A program made the position numbers and the translations under genes. Positions 36,117 to 45,554 of a DNA stretch of 59,553 nucleotides are shown here, piece after piece (positions within the stretch are counted from its first letter, which is position 1; each line of letters opens with the position of its first letter). The notes beneath the pieces were generated by a model. The model was not told where the DNA came from. It worked only from the letters and a program-made list of their open reading frames with translations, and did not search any database. The stretch is from Christensenella sp. UBA1242. Lineage in GTDB: Bacteria; Bacillota; Clostridia; Christensenellales; UBA1242. The stretch covers positions 1 through 59,553 of the forward strand of contig DBWI01000028.1 in the NCBI GenBank assembly GCA_002308915.1. Reading direction: 5' to 3'.

Positions 36117-36374
36117 TTACTCTATTCGTCTTGCCCTAGCGTTTATAAAATTACCTTCAATAGAAAAAATACCACCAAATGTATCAAATTCACGCCTTTT
36201 TAGTATATTTTTTACAACAATCAGGTCTTTTGGCATAAATTTTACTGAAATACCACATGATACATTAATTATCCTTGGTGTGCTTATAATTTCACATACA
36301 ACATGATATGAACTCAAAATTTTTGCAAAATTTATTGTATGCGACCTCGCCCTAAAAACAATTATATAATACAT
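36117..36374 (-). CDS. DUF3343 putative sulfur/selenium carrier-like protein
   Basis: An 85-residue protein. It begins MYYIIVFRARSHTINFAKIL, then TPRIINVSCGISVKF with a single conserved-type cysteine, matching the DUF3343 (Se/S-carrier-like) pattern: Y-I-I-x-F, H-A/T, P-R-x-I-x-x-x-C-G-x-x. Such proteins commonly neighbour class V aminotransferase/cysteine-desulfurase genes, and one starts 80 bases away on the other strand. It may carry persulfide or selenium from that enzyme. A shared divergent promoter region (36375-36453) has an imperfect palindrome TATGAT-TTATTC-ATATCATA. Confidence 0.7.
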   Translation of the reverse strand: MYYIIVFRARSHTINFAKILSSYHVVCEIISTPRIINVSCGISVKFMPKDLIVVKNILKRREFDTFGGIFSIEGNFINARARRIE

Positions 36375-36453
36375 AACCTTTTCTCCTTTTGTACCAAAAA
36401 TATGATTTATTCATATCATATTATATTACTAAGCAAAGTGAGAAAAAGTGATT

Positions 36454-37581
36454 ATGATTTATTTTGATAATAGTGCAAGCACATTTATAAAACCAAAGGA
36501 AGTAATAAGTGCTACATTGTCTGGTTTAACAAAGTATAGTGCGAACCCCGGCAGAAGTGGTCATAAGTTAAGTGTTAATGCTGCAACAAAAATCGAAACG
36601 ATAAGACAAAAAGTTGCAGATTTTGTCAATGCAGAAAACATCGTTTTTACTCAAAACTGCACAGATGCTCTTAACCTTGCTATTCAAGGAACATATAAAC
36701 CATCTGGACACATCATTTGCACATCAAACGACCATAATGCAAGTGTTAGACCTATTTTTGAATTACAAAAAAAATTTGGAATAGAAGTATCAATTGTTGA
36801 ACCAAAAGACAGCGAACTTTTGACTCTTGACGATATACTTCCCTTTGTTAAAAAAAACACATACTTAATATGTGTTAATCACATCTCTAATGTTAATGGC
36901 GATATTGCAAAAATAAATAAAATTGGTGATTACTGCAAAAAGAATAATATACTATTCCTTGTTGACGGAGCTCAAAGTATTGGACACATAAAAATAGATA
37001 TGCAAAAAGATAATATTGATATGCTTGCAATTGCACCACACAAAGCATTGTATTCGCCGCAGGGAATTGGAGCACTTGCATTCAATTCAAATGTTAAAAT
37101 TAAACCAATTAGATATGGTGGAACAGGCACAGAAAGTGAGAATGTTTATCAACCAAATGAAGGCATTGAAAGATTTGAAAGTGGAACAATTGCTACCCCA
37201 AACATTTTGGGACTTGGTGCTGGAATAGATTTTGTAGAGCAAAATTTTGACAAAATAAAAGAAAAAATTGAAGATTTAACAGCATATCTGTTATTTGAAT
37301 TGTCTAATATTGAAAATGTAAAAGTTTATACGCACCCAAACAACTTGTTTGGTGTTATTGGATTTAATATAAAAGATTATGGCTCAACAGAAGTTTCTCA
37401 AACTCTTTCTGACAAATTTGACATTTGTACTCGTGGTGGGCTTCACTGTGCAGGCCTAAAACACAAACAACTTGGCACACTAACTCAAGGTATTGTTCGT
37501 GTGTCGCTTAGTTATTTTAACACATACTCAGAATGTCAAAAACTAGTTCGTGCAATCAAATATCTTGCATCAAAAAAATAG
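36454..37581 (+). CDS. Cysteine desulfurase-like class V aminotransferase
   Basis: A 375-residue PLP enzyme of the NifS/Csd class (cysteine desulfurase family seen next to Se/S carriers). It begins MIYFDNSASTFIKP; VNHISNVNG and FLVDGAQSIGHIKID give the PLP-binding Asp and Gln; APHKALYSPQGIG carries the Schiff-base lysine. The catalytic cysteine is in CTRGGLHCAGLKH. It should mobilise sulfur or selenium from cysteine or selenocysteine. The ATG at 36454 is chosen over a GTG at 36448. It has no SufU or IscU next to it. Confidence 0.85.
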   Translation: MIYFDNSASTFIKPKEVISATLSGLTKYSANPGRSGHKLSVNAATKIETIRQKVADFVNAENIVFTQNCTDALNLAIQGTYKPSGHIICTSNDHNASVRPIFELQKKFGIEVSIVEPKDSELLTLDDILPFVKKNTYLICVNHISNVNGDIAKINKIGDYCKKNNILFLVDGAQSIGHIKIDMQKDNIDMLAIAPHKALYSPQGIGALAFNSNVKIKPIRYGGTGTESENVYQPNEGIERFESGTIATPNILGLGAGIDFVEQNFDKIKEKIEDLTAYLLFELSNIENVKVYTHPNNLFGVIGFNIKDYGSTEVSQTLSDKFDICTRGGLHCAGLKHKQLGTLTQGIVRVSLSYFNTYSECQKLVRAIKYLASKK

Positions 37582-37601
37582 CCCATTAGGCTATTTCTTT
37601 T
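37572..37601. terminator. Bidirectional terminator
   Basis: AAATAGCC-CATTA-GGCTATTT lies between convergent genes and overlaps both gene ends. Confidence 0.85.
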
Positions 37602-38067
37602 TGAATGTAATTTTTATTGTAATATCATCAAATTGATTTTGAAATGTTATTATATCATCTTTGTAATGTAAATTGGTTTTTTGAGTACCTTCTGGGGTTT
37701 GAGTGCTCATTTCAATATTTGAGCCACTTAGTTTGTAAGTGTTATATGAAATAGCATCCTTAAGATGAAATTCCAAATCCTTGTTATTAAGGAAAACTAG
37801 TTTTGCATCACCATATATGCTAGCAATTTGAGCTATATATACTTCAATTTTGGTTTGAGTGCTAGCTCCTTCTGGTACTTCTGAATAATATTGTAAATTT
37901 GCAGCTTGCTCTGTTGTGTAGCTTAATGTTGTATCTCCACTAATTCCATAATACTTATCAAGTGTCCATTCTCCACTAACCGCATCACCACAACTACAGC
38001 CAGCAAATACAGCTGTAACCATAATACAAAAACTAATAATTAATAAATATATACCTTTTTTTATCAT
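37591..38067 (-). CDS. Small lipoprotein paired with GLUG protein 1
   Basis: A 158-residue lipoprotein with a lipobox VFAGC (Cys23), followed by GEWTLDKYYGISGD and an alternating beta pattern ending TIKITFKKK. It resembles the lipoprotein at 40295: both have V-x-G-x-W near the new N-terminus and both end in a basic beta strand. The start overlaps the stop of the upstream GLUG gene, so the two are translationally coupled. A lipocalin-like or small beta-barrel fold is possible. Function is unknown. Confidence 0.75.
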   Translation of the reverse strand: MIKKGIYLLIISFCIMVTAVFAGCSCGDAVSGEWTLDKYYGISGDTTLSYTTEQAANLQYYSEVPEGASTQTKIEVYIAQIASIYGDAKLVFLNNKDLEFHLKDAISYNTYKLSGSNIEMSTQTPEGTQKTNLHYKDDIITFQNQFDDITIKITFKKK

Positions 38068-40214
38068 CTCCAGAACATCCCCTTTATGTATGGATAGTTA
38101 TTGTTTGCATCAGAAGAAATCTCCCAATATGAACTGCCTAATGAATTAACCATTGAAGATGCTCTCATATCTGAATCCACTTTTTGTTGATATCTTGTTT
38201 CTTCCGATTTTTTGTTTACAACTGTTTGAGATTTTGTATTTGCATGTGATACACCATTTGGTGTTTTGAATGAAAACTTGAAATTCAATGTTTTTTTGTC
38301 ATCACTCTTTGAGAAAGTATGTGTTACGGAACTAATTCCATTTACACTATAAGAATCTCCCTTTGTTAATGTGCTATCTTTTTTGTATGATGTTAATGCT
38401 GCTGTTACGTTTTCACTAGAACTATTGCTTGGCTTGATAGCAAGATTAATTAAATCAATCAAACCACCTGTTAAGAAGTGTGTTGAACTATGACTGTATG
38501 AATAATTAACAAATTTGTATTCAATTAAATTAATTGTTGGTTCTTCCATAGTTCCATAACAGTTATTATGTAAATCAATTTCATTTCCACAAATTGAATT
38601 ATAGTAATACTCATAATCATAGTTATAAAAATCATAATAAACTCTACACTCGGTTGAATAGTTATATGTCCACACACCCATTATCACTGTGTGGTGGTCT
38701 TCTGTATAACTTGTTGTGTGAGCATAAACATCATTATATATCTTTTTTCCACCACTAATTTCTCCTGTGTTATAACTATTAGAAGCAGACTTGCTAGTGT
38801 CTAGATATCCAACTATTCCACCCGCATATGCACTGCGATATTTTATTGTCCTTTGTAATGCATAATGAGTATCATTACTTGGGCCACTAACATAAAATCT
38901 CTTCCATTCGTAATAGTGGTTATAAACAACTACAATCAAAAGATTGCTATCTGTATGAACTGTGCTTGTGGAATTGTCATGAGAAATATTTTCTGTGTTA
39001 GAATATTCTTTTGAATCTGCTGTAACATTGCCCCTGTTAAAACAATTTGTAATATTGGCTAATGAATAAGCAACGATTCCACCCGCATAACTTGCTGTAG
39101 CATTTGAACAAGTTGCAGTAATAGTTCCAACATTACCATTTTGAGCTACTATTGCAACATCTTTTGCATAACCTGTGATACCACCACAACAAGTCCAATT
39201 AATAGTTGAAGAAGTTGTATTAGAAACACTTCCATAATTGATACACATAGAAATTGAACTGCTATAAGTAATTCCGCATATTCCACCAACATAAGAACTG
39301 CCACAATTGGCAGAAACACTGCCGTAATTATAACTATGAATAATATTTCCATTAGAATTCCAACCAACAATTCCACCTGTCCAATTGCCGCTTGAAACAC
39401 TGGCATTATTAAAACAACGGAAAATTGATGCTGCAGCACTTATTCTTGAAACAGCAATATTATCTGGGGTTTCGGTTGAAGTTAATAAATTTTGTGTTTT
39501 TAACACATCATAAACAATTGTTTTGTTACTAAAGTTTGATGAACTAAAATTGTTTACTCCAACTAACCCACCTACAATTCTGTATGTATTAGATGAAGAA
39601 CTGGTTATACTACAATTACTTGTTGTTGTAACATTTTGCAAAATTCCAAAATTAGAACCTGCAACAATACCAACATTAACCTGTGAACCAGAATATGAAT
39701 AACTAATTTTTGCATTATCAAACACAATATTTTGGATAATACCATAATTGGTCCCAACAAATCCAACATTGCTGGCACTAATTGAATATGCATAACCATT
39801 TGATTTTACATTCAAATCTGTTATTGCAAATCCACCACCATCAAAGATATACCCTGATGACAACTTTGAAGGAGACCAACTTCTGCCTTTTAGACTAATT
39901 GAATTTTTTAACTTATAAATTTTCCCACTCAACAATGATGAGCCTTTATAGTCATCTGCATGTACCCCTGATTGTTCCAAAAACATTCCAGCAAGTTGCT
40001 CTGGGGTTGAAATTAAATTTACTTCAACTTGTTTGCCATTGTCATCAATAGCAACTTCTTTCTCAAAATCAAAAGCTGCATAATTTTGCCATGTATCAAT
40101 TTTGTAGCCATTACTTGATATTATAAGGGATAGTGAAAGCATTAAAAATAATATTGTCGATAAACAATAAATCAATGATAAAATCTTAATTTTATTATTT
40201 CTTTTATAGGTCAC
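38064..40214 (-). CDS. GLUG-repeat surface protein 1
   Basis: A 716-residue surface protein. The start is a GTG at 40214: AAGGGG precedes it and both paralogues begin at the matching residue (x-YKRNNKIKIL). An N-terminal helix (about residues 8-30) anchors it; then come FDFEKEVAIDDNGKQV and NLISTPEQLAGMFLEQSG, shared with the paralogues. The body holds GLUG-type units (GGIVGWNSNG, GGICGITYSSS, NCFNRGNV) forming a right-handed beta-helix. It ends in YPYIKGMFWR. Such proteins are usually adhesins. It is followed by its own lipoprotein gene. Confidence 0.8.
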   Translation of the reverse strand: MTYKRNNKIKILSLIYCLSTILFLMLSLSLIISSNGYKIDTWQNYAAFDFEKEVAIDDNGKQVEVNLISTPEQLAGMFLEQSGVHADDYKGSSLLSGKIYKLKNSISLKGRSWSPSKLSSGYIFDGGGFAITDLNVKSNGYAYSISASNVGFVGTNYGIIQNIVFDNAKISYSYSGSQVNVGIVAGSNFGILQNVTTTSNCSITSSSSNTYRIVGGLVGVNNFSSSNFSNKTIVYDVLKTQNLLTSTETPDNIAVSRISAAASIFRCFNNASVSSGNWTGGIVGWNSNGNIIHSYNYGSVSANCGSSYVGGICGITYSSSISMCINYGSVSNTTSSTINWTCCGGITGYAKDVAIVAQNGNVGTITATCSNATASYAGGIVAYSLANITNCFNRGNVTADSKEYSNTENISHDNSTSTVHTDSNLLIVVVYNHYYEWKRFYVSGPSNDTHYALQRTIKYRSAYAGGIVGYLDTSKSASNSYNTGEISGGKKIYNDVYAHTTSYTEDHHTVIMGVWTYNYSTECRVYYDFYNYDYEYYYNSICGNEIDLHNNCYGTMEEPTINLIEYKFVNYSYSHSSTHFLTGGLIDLINLAIKPSNSSSENVTAALTSYKKDSTLTKGDSYSVNGISSVTHTFSKSDDKKTLNFKFSFKTPNGVSHANTKSQTVVNKKSEETRYQQKVDSDMRASSMVNSLGSSYWEISSDANNNYPYIKGMFWR

Positions 40215-40273
40215 ATTAATCCCCTTATTAATTATATAATACAACAATTGTTATAAAAATAAAAGTGTTAAAT

Positions 40274-40303
40274 AAAAAAAATAGCCTAATTAGGCTATTT
40301 TTT
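40274..40303. terminator. Terminator after lipoprotein 2
   Basis: AAAAAATAGCCTAATTAGGCTATTTTTT, nearly the same stem as at 37572, following the second lipoprotein on the minus strand. Confidence 0.85.
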
Positions 40304-40741
40304 CCTTAAATGTAAGTTAATAACTATTCCATTAACTGGATATTGCATAATTAAGTTATTATCAACGATTGCACACTCTATAGTAGTATCTTCTCCTTTT
40401 TCAAGTAATATTTTTTCATTTTCTCTTGTCCACTTATTTTCTTCATTCAAAAACACACAAATGTTATTGTTTTTGAATTCAAAATTAGTTTCTTCTCTAT
40501 TTGCATTAATATAAACAACACAATTTACATAATATTGCTCAACTTGATTATTATCCTCAACCGTAGAATCATATTGCAATGCATTTGCATCGGTAATTGT
40601 ATAATACTTTTCTTGATTATCAAATGTGTATGAATAACCAAAAATCTCCCAAGTTCCAACAACTGCATCATTATTACAACCACAAAACATAGCACCAAAT
40701 GCAATTAAAAGACAACAAATTACAGCTTTAAAAATTCTCAT
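40295..40741 (-). CDS. Small lipoprotein paired with GLUG protein 2
   Basis: A 148-residue lipoprotein beginning MRIFKAVICCLLIAFGA with lipobox MFCGC. The mature part starts NNDAVVGTWEIFGYSY and ends VINLHLRKK, like the lipoprotein at 37591. The ATG at 40741 follows GGTGAGG, eight bases after the GLUG 2 stop; an upstream in-frame start would overlap that gene. The repeated GLUG-lipoprotein order suggests the two act together on the surface. Confidence 0.75.
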   Translation of the reverse strand: MRIFKAVICCLLIAFGAMFCGCNNDAVVGTWEIFGYSYTFDNQEKYYTITDANALQYDSTVEDNNQVEQYYVNCVVYINANREETNFEFKNNNICVFLNEENKWTRENEKILLEKGEDTTIECAIVDNNLIMQYPVNGIVINLHLRKK

Positions 40742-40748
40742 ATACGCC

Positions 40749-42713
40749 TCACCAATATAGTCCTTTAAGATATGGATCTCCACCATTTATATTGCTATCT
40801 TGAGCAAATTTAGAAACAGAATTCCATTGATTAAGTCCGTAAGTGCTAATTCCTTCTGTGCCATTACTTGTAAATGTTGTAGATGAAAATCCCGTATAAA
40901 TTGTATAATATGTAACTTCTGACTTATCTTTAATGTATTCACTATAATATTGTGCACTAAGTTTAATATTACTAATGCCCCTTGCATCAATATTATGATA
41001 TGTATTGAAGTCAGCTCCATCAAAACCCTTATGAACATACCAACTACTATTCTTTGCTTGATCCATATTTAATGGTGCAGAATTTTTTGTCCATGAATAC
41101 AAATACATTCCCGTTCTAACTGTACCTTTGTCTCCTGTGTACGTTTGACTAGCAGAAAATGATCTACTCTTACTTATTTTTACATCAGATGAATAATAGG
41201 AATAATTTGTTGATCCACTACTACAAATATTTGCACAAGAATAACTTTCTGTGTAATGTATATCCTGATGAATTAAAAGACGATATTCACTATTTGCTTT
41301 CCATTTGAAATATAAATCATAATACTTTACTTTTTCTGTTCGGTTTCCACTTACTGTTCCTTTGTTATAACAACTTGTTACAGTTGAATCACATTTACCT
41401 GCAACTCCAGCAACATAGTTATCATAGTATGTGTAATAATAATATGACTTATAAGTTGAAGTCTTGTATTTCCCTGCGCCTTTTGAATCTGTGTATGTAC
41501 CACTTGTAATATAGAGAGTATAAGCCCAGAAATAACCAACCCCACTAGCAAATTGTTTTGCAGTTGAACCAAGTGTTGAATATTCAGTTTTTGCAGATGT
41601 TTTTTGAGTAGCATATCCTGTTACATAGCCCTTGTTATAACAATAAGAAACCCCCTTTGTACAATAACCAACAACTCCACCAACATATGCCGCATTAGCA
41701 TAGCAAGAACCGTAGCCGCTAGCATAGAAATAGCCACCCGAAACCGAGCCATAGTTACCACACTCACTAACAGCAACAGAAGAATGTCCAACAATTCCAC
41801 CGATTCTTATATCACTAATATCTGCTTTTTTTGATGAAGTAGAAAAATATCCATCAACACTACCCCAGTTTAAGCACAATGTTAAAGTAGCACTGCTTTC
41901 ATTTTCACCAACAATTCCACCTAGTCTTGGATAAGTGTTATCATAAGGATATGATATGCTTCCATAATTATAGCAATTGGTTATTTTGCCATTTGATACA
42001 CCAGCTATTCCACCTAAAAACTTACCAGTTTGGACAGAAGCACGATTTGTACATTCTGTAATTGTCCCTTTGTTATATCCACAAATACCACCAACTCGTC
42101 TGTCATTATTGTTTGAGTATGTGTTACCTTTGATTGTTCCACTTAAAACTGTGACATTATCAATAGTTCCACTATTATAACCACAAACTGCTCCTGTACC
42201 ACTTGCAGCACCATCTGTTTTGGAATTTGTTACATTAACATTTTCAAAATACAAATTTTTTATTGTTCCATAATTTATTGCAACCAAACCAATATAGTTA
42301 CCATTATTACTAATTGTTAAATTTTTAATAGTAAATGACATTCCATCAAGTGTATTTGAATTATTTTTTGGTGACCATGATCTTCCACTAAGATCAATGT
42401 TGCCTGCCAACTTGTAACTAGAAGCCTTAAAATATGTAGTATGATCATCTGCATGAACATTCTCTTCTGACTGCATTGCAAAGAAACCAGCAAGTTGCTC
42501 TGGGGTTGAAATTAAATTTGTTACAACTTCTTCACCATTGTCATCAACCATAGTTTCTTGCTCAAAGTCAAATGTGGCATAATCTTGCCAAGTTTCAACT
42601 TTGTATCCATTGCTTGATGTTATAAGTGATAGTGAAAGCATTAAAAACAATATTGTTGATATACAATATACAAATGATAGAATACCAACTTTTTTATTCT
42701 TTCTATAAATCAT
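40749..42713 (-). CDS. GLUG-repeat surface protein 2
   Basis: A 654-residue paralogue. It has the same N-terminal anchor helix (YCISTILFLMLSLSLI) and the STPEQLAGFFAMQS block, then DLSGRSWSPKNNSNTLDG. GLUG units include GAVCGYNSGTIDN, GGICGYNKGTI and GGIAGVSNGKITNCYNYGS. Its later half is Tyr/Ser-rich (about residues 380-560) and it ends GGDPYLKGLYW. It is closest to GLUG 3 (GAVCGYNSGTI is identical). GGGAGGTG precedes the ATG and the promoter is palindromic. Confidence 0.82.
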   Translation of the reverse strand: MIYRKNKKVGILSFVYCISTILFLMLSLSLITSSNGYKVETWQDYATFDFEQETMVDDNGEEVVTNLISTPEQLAGFFAMQSEENVHADDHTTYFKASSYKLAGNIDLSGRSWSPKNNSNTLDGMSFTIKNLTISNNGNYIGLVAINYGTIKNLYFENVNVTNSKTDGAASGTGAVCGYNSGTIDNVTVLSGTIKGNTYSNNNDRRVGGICGYNKGTITECTNRASVQTGKFLGGIAGVSNGKITNCYNYGSISYPYDNTYPRLGGIVGENESSATLTLCLNWGSVDGYFSTSSKKADISDIRIGGIVGHSSVAVSECGNYGSVSGGYFYASGYGSCYANAAYVGGVVGYCTKGVSYCYNKGYVTGYATQKTSAKTEYSTLGSTAKQFASGVGYFWAYTLYITSGTYTDSKGAGKYKTSTYKSYYYYTYYDNYVAGVAGKCDSTVTSCYNKGTVSGNRTEKVKYYDLYFKWKANSEYRLLIHQDIHYTESYSCANICSSGSTNYSYYSSDVKISKSRSFSASQTYTGDKGTVRTGMYLYSWTKNSAPLNMDQAKNSSWYVHKGFDGADFNTYHNIDARGISNIKLSAQYYSEYIKDKSEVTYYTIYTGFSSTTFTSNGTEGISTYGLNQWNSVSKFAQDSNINGGDPYLKGLYW

Positions 42714-42741
42714 ATCACACCTCCCACTTATTCTTTTTCAA

Positions 42742-42774
42742 TTATATGTTAACATATAATTTGAAAACTATCAA
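42742..42774 (-). promoter_or_regulatory. Palindromic promoter of GLUG protein 2
   Basis: TTGATA (42774-42769), 17-base spacer, TAACAT (42751-42746). The -10 sits inside a perfect 18-base palindrome, TTATATGTTAACATATAA (42742-42759), that could be an operator. The sequence from palindrome to start codon is nearly identical to that of GLUG 3. Confidence 0.65.
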
Positions 42775-42887
42775 GCAAAAAATTATTTTTTTAGACAAAT
42801 TTTTACTAAATATATATTGTAATACAATAACAACCACTATATATAGTTGTTTTATATTAACTGCCTTAATATTCAAAAATTTTTAAA

Positions 42888-42919
42888 ATAAAAATGTGGT
42901 TCTTATAAACCACTTTTTT
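42888..42919. terminator. Terminator after GLUG protein 3
   Basis: GTGGTT-CTTATA-AACCAC with A and T runs on either side, directly after the GLUG 3 stop on the minus strand. Confidence 0.8.
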
Positions 42920-44847
42920 TACCAGTACATTCCAACAATATATGGGTAGCCATCATTTCTACTTGAATCAGTTTTACTCCAATACCCACTACTTAAATTG
43001 ATATTAGCTTTTGAAACAATTGAACCTGTTTGTTTTTCGTCTAGGTCAAAATTTTTTGAAGTTATCCCTTTATAGGTATTATATGCATATGTATCTTTTT
43101 TACCACTATTTCTTTTTGCTTTTGATTGTATAGAATTATATGTACTTGTATCACATGAAAATGTCATCCCACTATTTTCTGTTGTACTCGATGAAGAAGT
43201 CCAACTAGTTGCAAGTGTTATATATGCACCTGAATCAAAACAAATGTATGCCTTAATACTTCTACTTTTCCCAGTCTTTGTAGTACTAGAGCATTCATAA
43301 CAATTATCAATTGTTGGAACTCTGTTTGATGCTATACCAATATCACCACAAATTGGACCGTATGTAGCACCATCTGTAATCTCATAAATGTTGCATATTA
43401 ACATTTTATATACATCGTAATCAGGCAAGAATAGATGTTGTTCCCAATCCATATATTTTGAATAAATATATACTTTCCTTACCGCTGAACCACTATTGCT
43501 TACACTTCCAGTATTATAACAATTTTTTACTGTGTTATTTGATGAACCAACTATTCCACCTGCATAAGATTGATCTACAGTAAAATTATATTTTGAATCG
43601 TACTTGGTTGTTGCATAAGTTGTATTCCCTTTATAATCACTTGAAGAAACTCTAGTGCCACTATTGATAGTTAACCATGTACCAAGAAACTGACAATATG
43701 AACTTGTGCTAAATGTTGTATAACCAGAATCAGAAGTTTTGCCTGCATATGAATAAATTGATCCTCGATTATAACAACTATCAATCACTTGCCCATCAAT
43801 AAAACCAACAATACCACCTACATATGATGCATTGGCATATTTGTATCCACTATAGAAATAACGACCACCTGAAACTTCACCATAATTACCACATTGCGAT
43901 ATTGCTACAGAAGAATGACCAACGATACCACCTATACGAATATCGTATATAGTTGGTTGTTCACTATAACAAGTATAATAACCAGTAATCGAACCCCAAT
44001 TCGCACATAATAAAAGTGATGCTCCTGATTCATTCTCTCCAACTATACCACCCATTCTTGGATAATTATTGGCTTCAGGTATGGAAATTGTTCCATAATT
44101 AAAACAATTTTCTATTTTCTTTTTTGAAACTCCTGCAATACCACCAAGAAATTTTCCACGATTGATTGTTGCATAGTTCATACAATGTGTTATTGTTCCA
44201 GCATTATATCCACAAATTCCACCAACTCTTCTATCTTCATTTAAATTATTATATACATTTCCCTTAACTGTGCCACTAAGAACTGTAACAGTATTAATTG
44301 TCCCTGAATTATATCCACATACTGCTCCAGTTCCACTCCCTTTACCATCTGTTTTGGAATTTGTTATAGATACATTTTCAAAAAATATATTTTTTATAAT
44401 ACCAGAATTTGATGAAACAAAACCAACATAATTGCCATTATTACTAATTGTCAAATTTTTAATTATATAAAAATTTCCATCAAGAGTTCTTGAATTACTT
44501 GATGGCGACCAAGACTTTCCACTTAAATCAATATTATTTTTTAATTTGTATGAATTGGAAGAAGTAAAATATGTTGTATGGTCATATGCATAAATACCAT
44601 CATTGGATTGCATTGCAAAAAATCCAGCTAGTTGTTCTGGTGTTGAAATCAAGTTCGTTACAACTTCTTCACCATTGTCATCAACAGATACTTCTTGTTC
44701 AAAATCAAAAGTTGCATAGTCTTGCCAATTTTCAATCTTGCAGCTATTTGATATTATTATAGAAAGTGCAAGCATCAAAAATACAATTGTTAACAAACAA
44801 TAAATCCATGACAAAACGCTGATTTTGTTAGTCTTTTTGTAAATCAT
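42919..44847 (-). CDS. GLUG-repeat surface protein 3
   Basis: A 642-residue paralogue of GLUG 2. It has an anchor helix at about residues 9-30, then STPEQLAGFFAMQSN and DLSGKSWSPSSNSRTLDG. GLUG units are GAVCGYNSGTINT, GGICGYNAGTITHC, GGIAGVSKKKIENC and GGIVGFIDGQVIDSCYNRGS. It ends DGYPYIVGMYW. It has no lipoprotein partner, unlike the two others; an independent terminator follows directly. It lies next to trmR, 128 bases away. Confidence 0.82.
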   Translation of the reverse strand: MIYKKTNKISVLSWIYCLLTIVFLMLALSIIISNSCKIENWQDYATFDFEQEVSVDDNGEEVVTNLISTPEQLAGFFAMQSNDGIYAYDHTTYFTSSNSYKLKNNIDLSGKSWSPSSNSRTLDGNFYIIKNLTISNNGNYVGFVSSNSGIIKNIFFENVSITNSKTDGKGSGTGAVCGYNSGTINTVTVLSGTVKGNVYNNLNEDRRVGGICGYNAGTITHCMNYATINRGKFLGGIAGVSKKKIENCFNYGTISIPEANNYPRMGGIVGENESGASLLLCANWGSITGYYTCYSEQPTIYDIRIGGIVGHSSVAISQCGNYGEVSGGRYFYSGYKYANASYVGGIVGFIDGQVIDSCYNRGSIYSYAGKTSDSGYTTFSTSSYCQFLGTWLTINSGTRVSSSDYKGNTTYATTKYDSKYNFTVDQSYAGGIVGSSNNTVKNCYNTGSVSNSGSAVRKVYIYSKYMDWEQHLFLPDYDVYKMLICNIYEITDGATYGPICGDIGIASNRVPTIDNCYECSSTTKTGKSRSIKAYICFDSGAYITLATSWTSSSSTTENSGMTFSCDTSTYNSIQSKAKRNSGKKDTYAYNTYKGITSKNFDLDEKQTGSIVSKANINLSSGYWSKTDSSRNDGYPYIVGMYW

Positions 44848-44875
44848 GTTACACCTCCCACTTATTCTTTTTCAA

Positions 44876-44908
44876 TTATATGTTAACATATAAATTGAAA
44901 CATAGCAA
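44876..44908 (-). promoter_or_regulatory. Palindromic promoter of GLUG protein 3
   Basis: TTGCTA (44908-44903), 17-base spacer, TAACAT (44885-44880), with the same 18-base palindrome TTATATGTTAACATATAA (44876-44893) as at GLUG 2. Confidence 0.65.
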
Positions 44909-44975
44909 TAAAAAACTGATTTTGTAATATCATTATTTTTCTCACATAGTAAAAAAAATTGTAATAAGCAAAATA

Positions 44976-45554
44976 TTACAACTTTTTTATTAATGCTATT
45001 CCATCTGCAATATCAAAAAACTGACATTCGACTTCTTTATCATTTTTAACATATTCAATAAACTTTCTTAAATTTACAACCAAAGTTCTAAGTTTGTGTT
45101 TAACAAATTCTTGACCATTCACTAACCCATGAAAATATACATTGTCTGCAATTATGTATCCACCACTTTTAAGAAGTTTTTTTAGCCTTTCATAATATGC
45201 TAAATACTGTCCCTTGGGTCCATCAAGAAATATTAAATCATATTCGCCGTCAAGTTGTTCTATTACATTTTTTGCATCACCTAATATACAATTAACTCTG
45301 TTAGTTAAACCCATTTTTTCAAATGTTTGCTTTGCAAATTCATAACTTTTTTCATTTATCTCAATTGTTGTCAAATATCCATCACAGTTCATTAACATAA
45401 ATGAACCAGAATATCCCACAGCAGTACCTATTTCTAAGATGTTTTTGGGCTTATTATTTTTGCAAAACTCAATTAAAAAATCACGCCCATCATCTTTAAC
45501 GATGGGAGTGTAATTTTGTATTGAAATTTCTCTTAATTTATCTAAATAATCCAT
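44976..45554 (-). CDS. trmR: tRNA 5-hydroxyuridine methyltransferase TrmR-like O-methyltransferase
   Basis: A 192-residue class I SAM-dependent methyltransferase. Motif I is NILEIGTAVGYSG (about residues 38-50), then TTIEINEKSYEFAK, GDAKNVIEQL, DLIFLDGPKGQYLAYYE and YIIADNVYFHGLV, the metal-dependent O-methyltransferase set of YrrM/TrmR. TrmR methylates ho5U34 to mo5U34. Its start overlaps the RNase J stop (TAATG), so the two are coupled. The U32 partner is 9 kb away. Confidence 0.85.
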   Translation of the reverse strand: MDYLDKLREISIQNYTPIVKDDGRDFLIEFCKNNKPKNILEIGTAVGYSGSFMLMNCDGYLTTIEINEKSYEFAKQTFEKMGLTNRVNCILGDAKNVIEQLDGEYDLIFLDGPKGQYLAYYERLKKLLKSGGYIIADNVYFHGLVNGQEFVKHKLRTLVVNLRKFIEYVKNDKEVECQFFDIADGIALIKKL

